DNA of 64,000 bases. Source: CAVVJA01 sp963779485. GTDB lineage: Bacteria; Actinomycetota; Actinomycetes; Mycobacteriales; Jatrophihabitantaceae. This document shows, one piece after another, positions 54,097-63,397 of the stretch. The stretch lies in the NCBI GenBank assembly GCA_963779485.1, contig CAVZYJ010000013.1, forward strand, positions 682,001 through 746,000. Direction: 5' to 3'. Each line of letters begins with the position of its first letter. Position 1 is the first letter of the stretch. Made by a program: the position numbers and the translations under genes. The notes beneath the pieces were generated by a model. That model saw only the letters and a program-made list of their open reading frames with translations. It searched no databases and had not been told where the DNA came from.

Positions 54097-55245
54097 CTCG
54101 AGGCGACGCCCGGTGTCGGCGGCGTCCCACCGCGCCACGGTTCCCGAGATCAGCTCGGCGATGTCGTCGGAGTAGCGGGCGAGCACGTGGCCGACCAGGC
54201 GCTGCAGGCTCTTGTCCACCGTGGCCTGCAGGTTGGGGTCGTCACGCAAGGTGGTACCGACCTGCACGGTGAGCGACGCGACCGTGCGGCGCAGGTCGGA
54301 GTTCGGGTCGACCGCCCCGGCAAGAATTGCCCGCTTCAGATAGGCCCAGAGGCCTGACAGCCACTCCCGAACGTCGGGCCGCTCCAACAGGTCGATCTTC
54401 GCCTTCTCGATGGTTGCCGCCTTCTCCGGGTCGGTACGCAGCGCGACCGCGTATTCGCGCAGGTACCGGTCGAACTGTCGGCGCAGCTCGTGGTCAGGCT
54501 GCGCCGTGACATCGGCGAGGAAGGACTGCAGGCCGAGGAACAGCCGGGCGAACACTCGATCGTCAACCCAGTTCGGAACCCAGTCCGGCGACTCCTCGGA
54601 CAGCCGGTCCCGGAACAACGCCTGGTTGTCGTCGAGAAACCGCATGAGGCCCTTCAGCCCGGCCGTCAGCGCCGCCTGGTGCTGACCGGATTCCCGCACC
54701 GTGTCGAGGACCCGAGCCAGCAGCGGCGCTAGCTGGACCTCACGTAGCTTGCGATCGGCGAAATGGGCGACGGCGTCGCGCACCTCGTCGTCCCGGATCA
54801 CGTTGGCGAGGCCGTTGAGCGCGCTCCCGGCCTCGTCCGCGATGCGGGCTGCGTGCCGCGGCTCGGCGAGCCACTCGCCGAACCTCCGAGTCACCTGCGC
54901 CGCGGCCAGCCGCTCGCCGACGACGGATTCGGTGAGGAAGTTCTGCTGGACGAAGGTCGCGAGCGCCGACCCGATCTGGTCCTTCTTGCGGGGAATGATC
55001 GCGGTGTGCGGAATGGGAAGCCCGAGCGGGTGCCGGAACAGAGCGGTCACCGCGAACCAGTCGGCCAGCCCCCCCACCATCGACGCTTCGGCCGCCGCTT
55101 GCACGTAGCCCCATAACCCGTGCCCATCACCGACGATCACGCATACCGCGAAGACTGCGGCCGCGCCGATCAACATGCCGGTGGCCGCCCGCTTCATGCG
55201 GCGCAGCGACTGCATGCGTTCGACGGCGAGCATTGGGAGGGTCAT
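53998..55245 (-). CDS. DUF445 membrane protein
   Basis: This 415-residue protein has an N-terminal helix region (about residues 20-70, with EASMVGGLADWFAVTALFRHPLG split across it), a long helical middle and a C-terminal membrane segment in INGTVVGALVGVIIYA. These are the hallmarks of DUF445 (YjiN-like) proteins, whose function is unknown. The C-terminus is canonical, which supports its stop over that of the overlapping ctaA. The following ATP-grasp gene lies 13 nt upstream on the same strand. Confidence 0.88.
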   Translation of the reverse strand: MTLPMLAVERMQSLRRMKRAATGMLIGAAAVFAVCVIVGDGHGLWGYVQAAAEASMVGGLADWFAVTALFRHPLGLPIPHTAIIPRKKDQIGSALATFVQQNFLTESVVGERLAAAQVTRRFGEWLAEPRHAARIADEAGSALNGLANVIRDDEVRDAVAHFADRKLREVQLAPLLARVLDTVRESGQHQAALTAGLKGLMRFLDDNQALFRDRLSEESPDWVPNWVDDRVFARLFLGLQSFLADVTAQPDHELRRQFDRYLREYAVALRTDPEKAATIEKAKIDLLERPDVREWLSGLWAYLKRAILAGAVDPNSDLRRTVASLTVQVGTTLRDDPNLQATVDKSLQRLVGHVLARYSDDIAELISGTVARWDAADTGRRLELQVGRDLQFIRINGTVVGALVGVIIYAVSQVL

Positions 55246-55258
55246 CGATCGCCTTCGG

Positions 55259-56132
55259 TCAACTCAGCCGGCGGGCCACCGCGGCGGCGACGCGGTCAGC
55301 CGAACCCGGATCAAAGGCGAGGAACAGCGACGGCTCGACGAGCTCCACCTCGACGACGACCGGCCCGGCCCCAGCCGGCAGCAGATCGACCCTGACGTAG
55401 AGCAGGTTGCCGCCGAACCGGCGGCGCAGTACGGCGAGCGACCTGCTCGCCAACCGCCAGTTCGTCGTCCGCGGGCATTCGGGCGGTGATCCGCTCGCTG
55501 CGGAACAGCGCGCCCGACAGGTCCGGGTCCAGGTCGTTGACCGTGCCACCGGGCAGCATGGCCGCCTTGCCGATCGCATGACTGAACGCTCCGTCCAGGT
55601 AGATCAGCGCGGTCTCACCCCGCTCGTCGACGTCGGCCAGGTAGGGCTGGACGAGGACGACCCGACCGGCGTCATGCAGGGTCTGGGCGTGCTGCCGAGC
55701 CGACTCGGCGATTCCCGGCCGCCGGGTGTCGAACCGCCCCGCCCCCATCGATCCAGCACCGACCGACGGCTTGACCACGACATCGCCGGGCGGTAGCCCG
55801 ACGTCCTCTCCGGGGGCTACCCACGACGTCGGCACGACCGGCACGCCGGCCTCGGCGAGGTCGCGCAGGTACATCTTGTCGGAGTTCCACCGCAGTACGG
55901 CCGGAGCGTTCTCCACCCGGCCGAGCCGATCGGCCCAGGTCAGGAACGCATCTCGATCGGCCGTGTAGTCCCACGTCGACCGGACGAATACCAGCCCGGC
56001 CGTGCTCCAGTCGACCGCGGGATCGTTCCAGACGGCCCACTGCCAGTCGACGCCGAGCGCGGTGATCGCCGCGGTGAGGCCAGCTCCGTCCTCGTCGCCG
56101 GCGGGCAACTGGGCGCAGGTCGCGAGGGTCAC
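55259..56132 (-). CDS. ATP-grasp domain protein (frameshifted near 55435)
   Basis: After removal of one base this is a protein of about 290 residues with a glutathione-synthetase/RimK-like ATP-grasp fold. The first frame shows VFVRSTWDYTADRDAFLTWA, VPVVPTSWV and VVVKPSVGAGSMGAGRF. The end appears in another frame as VLRRRFGGNLLYVRVDLLP and VVEVELVEPSLFLAFD, the metal-binding Glu/Asn region. The break lies at about 55430-55440. GTG at 56132 has GGAG eight bases upstream. The substrate is unknown. It lies between ctaB and DUF445 on the same strand. Confidence 0.78.
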
Positions 56133-56163
56133 GGCAGGCACTCCGCGATCGTACGGAGCCTGA

Positions 56164-57114
56164 TCAGTGCAGGAATGTGTCGATGGCGACGGCGACGAAC
56201 ACGAACGCCAGGTAGCTGTTCGACAGGTGGAACAGTCGCATGGGCCGCCCGTCCCGGCCGGCCCGCACGTCCGCGTACAGGCGATGCGCCGCGACGAGCA
56301 GCACCCCGCCGGCGGCGGCGGCCAGGACGCCGTAGACCCAGCTCGTGGCGACCGGCCACAGGACCAGCGACGTCGCGACGGTCAGCCCCGAGTAGAGCAA
56401 GATGTCGCGAGCGACGCGCTCCGGAGCCGCCACGACGGGCAGCATCGGCACGCCGGCGCGCTGGTAGTCCTCACGGAACCGGATCGCGAGGGCCCAGAAG
56501 TGCGGGGGCGTCCAGAAGAACACGACGCCGAACAGGATGATCGGTGGCCAGGCCAGCGACCCGGTGACCGCAGCCCAGCCGATGAGTACCGGCATGCACC
56601 CGGCGGCACCCCCCCACACGATGTTCTGGGCAGTGCGGCGCTTGAGCACCATCGTGTAGACGACGACGTAGAACGCGATGGCGAGCGCCGTAAGGGAGCC
56701 GGCCAGCCAGTTCGTGGCCAGCCCGATGACCCCGACCGCGACGACGCCGAGAACGATGCCAAAGGTGAGCGCGGCCCGGGGCGAGACGTCGTGCCGCGCG
56801 AGCGGCCGATGGCCGGTCCGCCGCATGATCGCGTCGATGTCCCGATCGAGGTAGCAGTTCAGGGCATTCGCGCTTCCGGCCGCCAGGGTGCCCCCGATCA
56901 TGGTCGCGAGGACCGTCGTCCAGTCCGGCAGGCCGTCCGCGGCGAGAATCATCGACGGCAACGTGGTGACGAGCAGCAACTCGATGATGCGTGGCTTGGT
57001 GAGCGCGACGTAGGCGCCGAGGCGCGAGCGATTTCGCGCTTTCCTCGGGTGCGCGTCGACTCGATCACGAGCACCCACTCGGGACGTCCGACCGGCGGCA
57101 ATGGACCGCGTCAC
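56164..57114 (-). CDS. ctaB: protoheme IX farnesyltransferase (heme O synthase)
   Basis: This 316-residue UbiA-family membrane enzyme adds a farnesyl group to heme B, making heme O, the substrate of CtaA encoded nearby. The first Asp-rich motif is NCYLDRDIDAIMRRT and the second conserved region LKRRTAQNIVWGGAAG; TPPHFWALAIRFREDYQRAG follows. About nine helices are present. GTG at 57114 is chosen because GGGGAGGAG precedes it at six bases; the open frame extends far upstream only by running antisense to tkt. It is divergent from tkt, as in mycobacteria. Confidence 0.93.
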   Translation of the reverse strand: MTRSIAAGRTSRVGARDRVDAHPRKARNRSRLGAYVALTKPRIIELLLVTTLPSMILAADGLPDWTTVLATMIGGTLAAGSANALNCYLDRDIDAIMRRTGHRPLARHDVSPRAALTFGIVLGVVAVGVIGLATNWLAGSLTALAIAFYVVVYTMVLKRRTAQNIVWGGAAGCMPVLIGWAAVTGSLAWPPIILFGVVFFWTPPHFWALAIRFREDYQRAGVPMLPVVAAPERVARDILLYSGLTVATSLVLWPVATSWVYGVLAAAAGGVLLVAAHRLYADVRAGRDGRPMRLFHLSNSYLAFVFVAVAIDTFLH

Positions 57115-57321
57115 CGACACCTCCTCCCCTCCGGCGCCCGCCGGCACGAGGGGAGTCTGCGTCACGATGCCAGCGTATCCGCCCGGGTGAGGGCCGCCGG
57201 CCAGACCCCGCACACCGGCTGAACGTTGCGCCGACGAAGGCCAGCCCGAAGGTACGCCCCGGCGCGGACTGACTACGCTTGATCCAGGCGGGTGGGATGA
57301 CCAGCGCCTGGCCCGCGCCAC

Positions 57322-59520
57322 ATGAGCGAAGGGACCGTTGCCGACATGAGCGAGCATCGCGGCGCCGCGGGCACGCGGTCCAGGGCGTCCGCGAGATCGA
57401 ATCGCAGTCAGCCGGCCGGCATCGTCACCACTCATCCGAAGTGGTGGACGGAGCTGGACACCCGGGCCGTCGACACCGCTCGGCTGCTGGCCGCCGATGC
57501 CGTGCAAAAGGTGGGCAACGGTCACCCGGGCACAGCCATGAGCCTGGCTCCGCTGGCCTACCTGCTCTACCAGCGCGTCCTGCGCCACGACCCGACCGAC
57601 CCGAGCTGGATCGGCCGCGATCGATTCATGCTGTCCAACGGCCATACGTCGTTGACCCAGTACTGCCAGCTCTATCTGTCCGGGTACGGCCTGGAGCTGG
57701 CGGATCTGCAGGCCCTGCGCACCTGGGGATCGCTCACGCCCGGGCATCCGGAGCACGGTCACACCCTCGGCATCGAGACGACCACCGGACCGCTTGGCCA
57801 GGGCGTCGGCAACGCGGTCGGCATGGCCATGGCCTCCCGTCGGGAGCGCGGGCTGCTCGACCCAGACGCTGCACCCGGAGAGTCGGTCTTCGACCACTAC
57901 ATCTTCGTGATCGCCAGCGACGGCTGCATGGAAGAGGGGGTGACCAGCGAGGCGTCGAGCCTGGCCGGGCATCAGCAGCTCGGAAACCTGATCCTGATCT
58001 ACGACGACAACCACATCTCGATCGAGGACGACACGAACGTCGCTTTCTCCGAAGACGTGGTCAAGCGCTACGAGGCCTATGGTTGGCACACCCAGCGCGT
58101 CGACTCGGGCGAGGACGTCGTCGCGCTCGAGCGGGCCATCGAGCGGGCCAAACGGCAGACCGACCGGCCATCGTTCATCTCCGTCCGCACGATCATCGGC
58201 TGGCCGGCGCCCACGAAGCAGAACACCGGCGCTGCCCACGGATCGGCCCTCGGCGAGGAGGAAGTCCGGCGCACCAAGGAGATCATGGGCTACGACCCGG
58301 ACGTGCACTTCGGTGTCGACGCCGAGGTGCTGGCACACGCTCGCAAGGTCGTCGAGCGCGGCCAGGCGGCGCACGCCGAATGGCAAGTGCGGTTCGACGC
58401 GTGGGCCAAGGGCAATTCGGAGCGGGCCGCGTTGCTCCGGCGGATGTCCACGCGCTCCCTGCCGGACGGTTGGGCCGCGAACCTACCGACCTTCCCGGCC
58501 GAGAAGGACGGCAAGGCGAATTCGGTCTCGACCCGGTCCGCGTCCGGCAAGATCCTCACCGCGCTGGCCGACGCGTTGCCCGAGCTGTGGGGCGGCTCGG
58601 CCGACCTCGCCGAGAGCAACAACACGACGATGGAGGGCGAGCCCAGCTTCATTCCGGCCGAGCACCAGACGAAGGTGTGGACGGGCGGCCCCTACGGCCG
58701 CACCCTGCACTTCGGCATCCGGGAACACGCGATGGGCTCGATCATGAACGGGATCGTGCTGCACGGCGGCACCCGCGTGTACGGCGGCACCTTCCTGATC
58801 TTCAGCGACTACATGCGTCCGCCGGTCCGGCTGGCGGCGCTGATGAAGCTGCCGACGATCTACGTCTGGACCCACGATTCCATCGGCCTCGGTGGTGACG
58901 GCCCGACGCACCAACCGATCGAGCAGCTGGCCGCCCTGCGCGCGATCCCTGGTCTCGACGTCGTCCGGCCGGCCGACGCGAACGAGACGGCCGTCTGCTG
59001 GCGAGCCACGCTCGAGTACACCGACCGGCCCATCGCCCTCGCCCTGTCCCGGCAGAACCTTCCCGTCCTCGACGCCGCCAAGACCGGCGACGCCGCCAAG
59101 GGGGCCTACGTCCTGGAGGATGCGTCGGCCGGGCTGCCCGCGGTCATTCTCATCGCGACCGGCTCCGAGGTCTCGCTGGCGCTCAAGGCGCGGGAACGCC
59201 TCGAGGCTGAAGGGCGGCCGACCCGGGTGGTGTCGATGCCCTGCAAGGAATGGTTCGCGGCCCAGTCGCTGGCCTACCAGCAGCTCGTCCTGCCGCCCGA
59301 CGTCCGGGCGCGCGTGAGCGTCGAGGCCGGCGTGCCCCAAGGTTGGCGAGAACTCGTCGGCGACTCAGGTGAGATAGTCGGCATCAACCACTACGGCGCC
59401 AGCGCCGAAGGCAGCGTGCTGTTCGAGCAGTTCGGTTTCACCCCAGACCGCGTCGTCGCGGCCGCCCATGCATCACTGGAGCGCGCGGGCCAGATCCGTG
59501 GCGCGACCACCGGTAGTTAA
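57322..59520 (+). CDS. tkt: transketolase
   Basis: This ThDP enzyme of about 732 residues transfers two-carbon units in the non-oxidative pentose phosphate pathway. Key segments are VQKVGNGHPGTAMSLAPLAY, TTTGPLGQGVGNAVGMAMA, the ThDP/Mg motif SDGCMEEGVTSEA, HFGIREHAMGSIMNG and THDSIGLGGDGPTHQPIEQL. The first 25-30 residues are a non-conserved extension. ATG at 57346 with GAAGGGA upstream is a plausible alternative start. It is the first gene of tkt-tal-zwf-opcA-pgl; the tal ribosome-binding site overlaps its stop. Confidence 0.95.
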   Translation: MSEGTVADMSEHRGAAGTRSRASARSNRSQPAGIVTTHPKWWTELDTRAVDTARLLAADAVQKVGNGHPGTAMSLAPLAYLLYQRVLRHDPTDPSWIGRDRFMLSNGHTSLTQYCQLYLSGYGLELADLQALRTWGSLTPGHPEHGHTLGIETTTGPLGQGVGNAVGMAMASRRERGLLDPDAAPGESVFDHYIFVIASDGCMEEGVTSEASSLAGHQQLGNLILIYDDNHISIEDDTNVAFSEDVVKRYEAYGWHTQRVDSGEDVVALERAIERAKRQTDRPSFISVRTIIGWPAPTKQNTGAAHGSALGEEEVRRTKEIMGYDPDVHFGVDAEVLAHARKVVERGQAAHAEWQVRFDAWAKGNSERAALLRRMSTRSLPDGWAANLPTFPAEKDGKANSVSTRSASGKILTALADALPELWGGSADLAESNNTTMEGEPSFIPAEHQTKVWTGGPYGRTLHFGIREHAMGSIMNGIVLHGGTRVYGGTFLIFSDYMRPPVRLAALMKLPTIYVWTHDSIGLGGDGPTHQPIEQLAALRAIPGLDVVRPADANETAVCWRATLEYTDRPIALALSRQNLPVLDAAKTGDAAKGAYVLEDASAGLPAVILIATGSEVSLALKARERLEAEGRPTRVVSMPCKEWFAAQSLAYQQLVLPPDVRARVSVEAGVPQGWRELVGDSGEIVGINHYGASAEGSVLFEQFGFTPDRVVAAAHASLERAGQIRGATTGS

Positions 59521-59530
59521 GGAGATCACC

Positions 59531-60645
59531 ATGTCCGACGCACTCGCCGACCTGTCCGCCCAGGGTGTGTCCATCTGGCTCGACGACATCAGCCGCGAAC
59601 GCCTGCAGACGGGGAACCTGCAGAGCCTCGTGGACGAGAAGCATGTCGTCGGCGTCACGAGCAATCCGACGATCTTCCAGAAGGCGCTGGAGAAGGGCCA
59701 CGTGTACGACGACCAGGTCCGGGATCTGGCGGTCCGGGGCGTCTCGCTGGAGGAGGCCGTCCGGCTCCTCACCAGCTATGACATCCGGTGGGGCTGCGAC
59801 GTCCTGCGCCCGGTGTACGACGCAGACCGGCGGCGATGGACGGCCGGGTGTCGATCGAGGTCGATCCGCGCATCGCCTACGAGACGGAGAAGACGACCGC
59901 TGAGGCGAAGGCTCTGTGGTGGCTCGTCGACCGGCCGAACGTGCTGATCAAGATCCCGGCAACGGAGCCCGGTCTTCCGTCGATCGCAGCGGCGACCGCA
60001 GCCGGAGTCAGCGTCAACATCACGCTGATCTTCTCGCTCGACCGCTACGACGGCGTCATGGAGGCCTACCTCACCGGGCTGGAGCAGGCGCAGGCCGCCG
60101 GGATCGACCTGTCGACGATTCGGTCGGTGGCCTCGTTCTTCGTGTCCCGTGTCGACACCGAGATCGACAAGCGGCTGGACAAGATCGGGACCGACGAGGC
60201 GCAGCAACTCCGCGGCAAGGCCGGTATCGCCAACGCCCAGCTCGCCTACCAGCGCTACGAGAAGGTTTTCTCCTCCGACCGGTGGAAGGCGCTCGAGGCT
60301 CAGGGAGCGACCTCGCAGCGCCCGCTATGGGCGTCGACGGGGGTCAAGGACCCCTCCTACGACGACACGATGTACGTCGTCCAGTTGGTCGCACCCAACA
60401 CGGTCAACACCATGCCGGAGGCTACGCTCGACGCGGTCGCGGACCACGGCGTGATCGCCGGAGACGCGGTACGGGGAAGCTACGCCACCGCGCAGAAGGT
60501 TCTCGACGATCTCGCGGCGATCGGCGTCGACTATGACGACGTGGTGCGAGTGCTCGAGATAGAGGGCGTGCAGAAGTTCGAGGACGCCTGGAAGCAGTTG
60601 CTCGAAGGAGTGCAGAGCCAGTTGGACGCCGCCCGGCCGGCCTGA
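59531..60645 (+). CDS. tal: transaldolase (frameshifted near 59840)
   Basis: Restoring one missing base gives a 371-residue transaldolase, the usual size of the actinobacterial type. The first frame has SIWLDDISRERLQTGNL, VVGVTSNPTIFQKALEKG and CDVLRPVYDA. The second frame takes over at about MDGRVSIEVDPRIAYETEKT and carries the Schiff-base lysine in VLIKIPATEPGLPS, then VSVNITLIFSLDRY. The break is between about 59825 and 59845. ATG at 59531 has AAGGAG six bases upstream. It lies between tkt and zwf. A sequence error is more likely than loss. Confidence 0.9.
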
Positions 60646-60698
60646 CCCAGGACCGCCTGGACGCCGGTGGATCTGACTGCGACCGATTGGGGGTAACG

Positions 60699-62332
60699 GT
60701 GACCGAACCAGGTACCGCCATTACGACTGCGCCAGTAGAGAGTGGGACCGACACCGAGGAGCAGACCGCGGTGCACGTTCCGGCGGCAACGCCGCCCGGC
60801 ACCGTCACCGAACGAGCCAATCCGCTGCGTGATCCGAGCGACCGGCGGCTGCCTCGCGTCCCCGAACCGTGCGCGCTGGTGGTCTTCGGCGTGACCGGTG
60901 ACCTGGCCCGCAAGAAGCTGATGCCGGCGATCTACGACCTGGCGAACCGGGGCCTGCTGCCGGCGGACTTCGCGCTGCTCGGGTTCGCGCGGCGCGACTG
61001 GGGCGACGGTGACTTCGCGGCCGTGGCCAAGAAGGCGGCCAAGGAGCACGCCCGAACCGCAGTGGAACGACGACGTCTGGCGCCGGCTCAACGAGAACCT
61101 CCAGTTCGTGCCCGGGTCGTTCGACGACGACGACGCGTTCGACACGCTGGCCGAGACACTGGACAACCTGCGCAACACGCACGGGATCAAAGGCAACGCG
61201 GCGTTCTACCTGTCGATCCCGCCGGCGATGTTCCCGGTCGTGCTCAAGCAGATGGAGCGCACCGGGATGGCCAGCAACGCGCGCAGTGGCGGCTGGCGGC
61301 GCGTCGTGGTCGAGAAGCCGTTCGGCCACGATCTGGACAGCGCCCGGAAGCTCAACGAACTCGTCGACAGCGTCTTCACCGCGAACGACGTGTTCCGCAT
61401 CGACCACTACCTGGGCAAGGAGACCGTCCAGAACCTGATGGCGCTGCGGTTCGCCAACCAGCTGTTCGAGCCGATCTGGAACTCGCACTATGTCGACTCG
61501 GTGCAGATCACCATGGCCGAGGACGTCGGCATCGGCGGCCGGGCCGTGTTCTACGACGCGACCGGCGCCGCGCGCGACGTGCTGCAGAACCACCTCTTCC
61601 AACTGCTCGCGCTCACCGCGATGGAGGAGCCGGTCGAGTTCTCGGCCGAGGAGATCCGTACCGAGAAGATCAAGGTGCTCCGAGCGGTGAGCCTGCCGCC
61701 CGATCTCGACGCCTACGCGATCCGCGGTCAGTACGACCAAGGCTGGCTCGCCGGTGAGCGGGCCAAGGCGTATCGCGACGAGGAAGGCATTCCCGCGGAC
61801 TCGACTCACCGAGACCTACGCCGCGGTCCGGCTGGGTGTCGAGACGCGCCGATGGGCCGGCGTGCCGTTCTACATGCGGACCGGCAAGCGGCTGCCCCGC
61901 CGGGTCACCGAGATCGGGATCCTGTTCAAGAAGGCGCCGCACCTGCCGTTCAGCCGCACCGACACGCAGGAGCTGGGCAGCAACCAGCTGGTCATCCGGG
62001 TGCAGCCGGACGAGGGCGTCACGCTCAAGTTCGGTTCGAAGGTGCCGGGTAGCTCGATGGAAGTCCGGGATGTCGCCATGGACTTTCTGTACGGCGAGGC
62101 GTTCACCGAGTCCTCCCCCGAGGCGTACGAGCGGCTGATCCTCGACGTGCTCATCGGCGACGCGACGCTCTTCCCGCGCAATGACGAGGTCGAGGCCTCG
62201 TGGAAGGTGATCGACCCGCTCGAGGATTTCTGGGCCGGCAAGGCGCCGTACCTGTACCGCGCCGGCGAGTGGGGGCCGAAGGAATCCGACGAGATGCTGG
62301 CCCTCGACGGCCGGCAGTGGCGCCGACCGTGA
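60699..62332 (+). CDS. zwf: glucose-6-phosphate 1-dehydrogenase (second copy, two frameshifts)
   Basis: Removing two extra bases gives a protein of about 543 residues. The first frame holds the Rossmann motif VVFGVTGDLARKKLMPAIYD. After a break at about 61058 the second frame holds WNDDVWRRLNENLQF, VVVEKPFGHDLDSA and the catalytic RIDHYLGKETVQNLMALRF. After a second break at about 61806 the third frame holds TETYAAVRLGVETRRWAGVP, MRTGKRLPRRVTE and the C-terminus. About 55 N-terminal residues are non-conserved. This is the canonical copy, linked to opcA and pgl; it is expected to need OpcA for full activity. Confidence 0.9.
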
Positions 62333-62345
62333 GGAGCGTGACCGC

Positions 62346-62414
62346 ATGACCGTAGTACCCGCCTGGCTCCTCGCTCCGCTCCAGCCGCGTGCTCACTCGG
62401 AGGCAGTCTCATGA
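62346..62414 (+). CDS. possible 22-codon leader peptide before opcA
   Basis: An ATG at 62346 follows GAGGAG by ten bases and opens a frame of 22 codons, MTVVPAWLLAPLQPRAHSEA and two more. Its TGA overlaps the opcA ATG. This could couple opcA translation to that of the leader. However, opcA has its own GGAGG seven bases upstream, so the frame may be incidental. No comparative support is available. Confidence 0.3.
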   Translation: MTVVPAWLLAPLQPRAHSEAVS

Positions 62415-63397
62415 CCACTCTGTGGGACACCACCGGCACCGCTGTGGTCAAGGCGCTCGCCGCGGAACGTCGCACCGGCGGGGCCGTGACGAGTGGCAAC
62501 GCGCTGACGCTGGTGGTCGTCGTCGACGAACGGGACGTGCACGAGGCCGAAGAGGCAGCCACCCTCGCCGCCAGCAGGCACCCGATGCGCATGCTGATGG
62601 TGATCCGGCGCCACATCGACGCACCGGTGCCGCGGCTGGATGCCGAAGTGCAGATGGGCGGCCGGCTCGGTCCCGGTGAGGCGGTCGTCATGCGGATGCA
62701 CGGGCGGCTGGCGCTGCACGCCGAGTCGGTCACGTTGCCGCTGCTCGCGCCGGATGCGCCGGTCGTCGCGTGGTGGCACGGTGCACCGCCCGACCGCATC
62801 TCCTACGATCCGTTGGGCGTGTTCGCCGACCGGCGGATCACCGACGTCTCGCGGGCTGACGACCGGGTCGCGGCCTTGCGGCAGCGGGCCGTCGATTTCG
62901 CACCCGGCGACACCGACCTGGCCTGGACCCGGATCACCGGCTGGCGGGCCGCGCTGGCCTCGGCGTTCGACGGCTGGCACGAAGGCGCCGCGTCGGCCGC
63001 GGTCGACGGCGATGACGCCGATCCGTCCGCGCAGCTTCTCGCCGGGTGGCTCGCTGCGCGCTTCGGGTTCTACGTCCCGGTCAACAAGACCGGCGGCGGT
63101 CCGATCGACCAGGTGCGCATCACCCTTACCGACGGTGCCGTTATTAGCGCCGACGAGGACTACGGGCGGCTCATCCTGCACCGCGAAGGCCAGCAGGACT
63201 CGGTCGCGCCGTTCCCCGAGCGGTCACTGGGCGAGCTGCTCGCCGAGGAGCTGCGCCGGCTGGACGCCGACCGGGTGTTCGCCGAGGCGCTCGGTGCCGT
63301 CAGCGGGCTGACCGGTCTGAGCGACCGTCCGAGTCAGCGGGTGCACATCTGGAATGACCCGGCCCTCGCGGATTCGCCGACGGCTGCCGCCACCTGA
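62411..63397 (+). CDS. opcA: glucose-6-phosphate dehydrogenase assembly protein OpcA
   Basis: This 328-residue protein is the allosteric activator/assembly partner of G6PDH in cyanobacteria and actinobacteria. It has SGNALTLVVVVDERDVHEAE, HPMRMLMVIRRH, VVAWWHGAPPDRISYDPLG and the DLAWTRITGWRAALASAFD signature. It lies between zwf and pgl, overlapping pgl by one base. The ATG has a GGAGG site. Its presence argues that the frameshifted zwf upstream is functional in the living organism. Confidence 0.94.
   Translation: MTTLWDTTGTAVVKALAAERRTGGAVTSGNALTLVVVVDERDVHEAEEAATLAASRHPMRMLMVIRRHIDAPVPRLDAEVQMGGRLGPGEAVVMRMHGRLALHAESVTLPLLAPDAPVVAWWHGAPPDRISYDPLGVFADRRITDVSRADDRVAALRQRAVDFAPGDTDLAWTRITGWRAALASAFDGWHEGAASAAVDGDDADPSAQLLAGWLAARFGFYVPVNKTGGGPIDQVRITLTDGAVISADEDYGRLILHREGQQDSVAPFPERSLGELLAEELRRLDADRVFAEALGAVSGLTGLSDRPSQRVHIWNDPALADSPTAAAT

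Noticed and set aside
57115..58386. An upstream extension of the ctaB frame of about 420 codons
   Set aside because: It is antisense to tkt, and the real ctaB start has a strong ribosome-binding site at 57114.
60699..62332. A degraded, non-functional zwf pseudogene
   Set aside because: All catalytic motifs are intact on either side of two clean one-base indels, and opcA and pgl are intact and coupled. Sequence errors explain it better.
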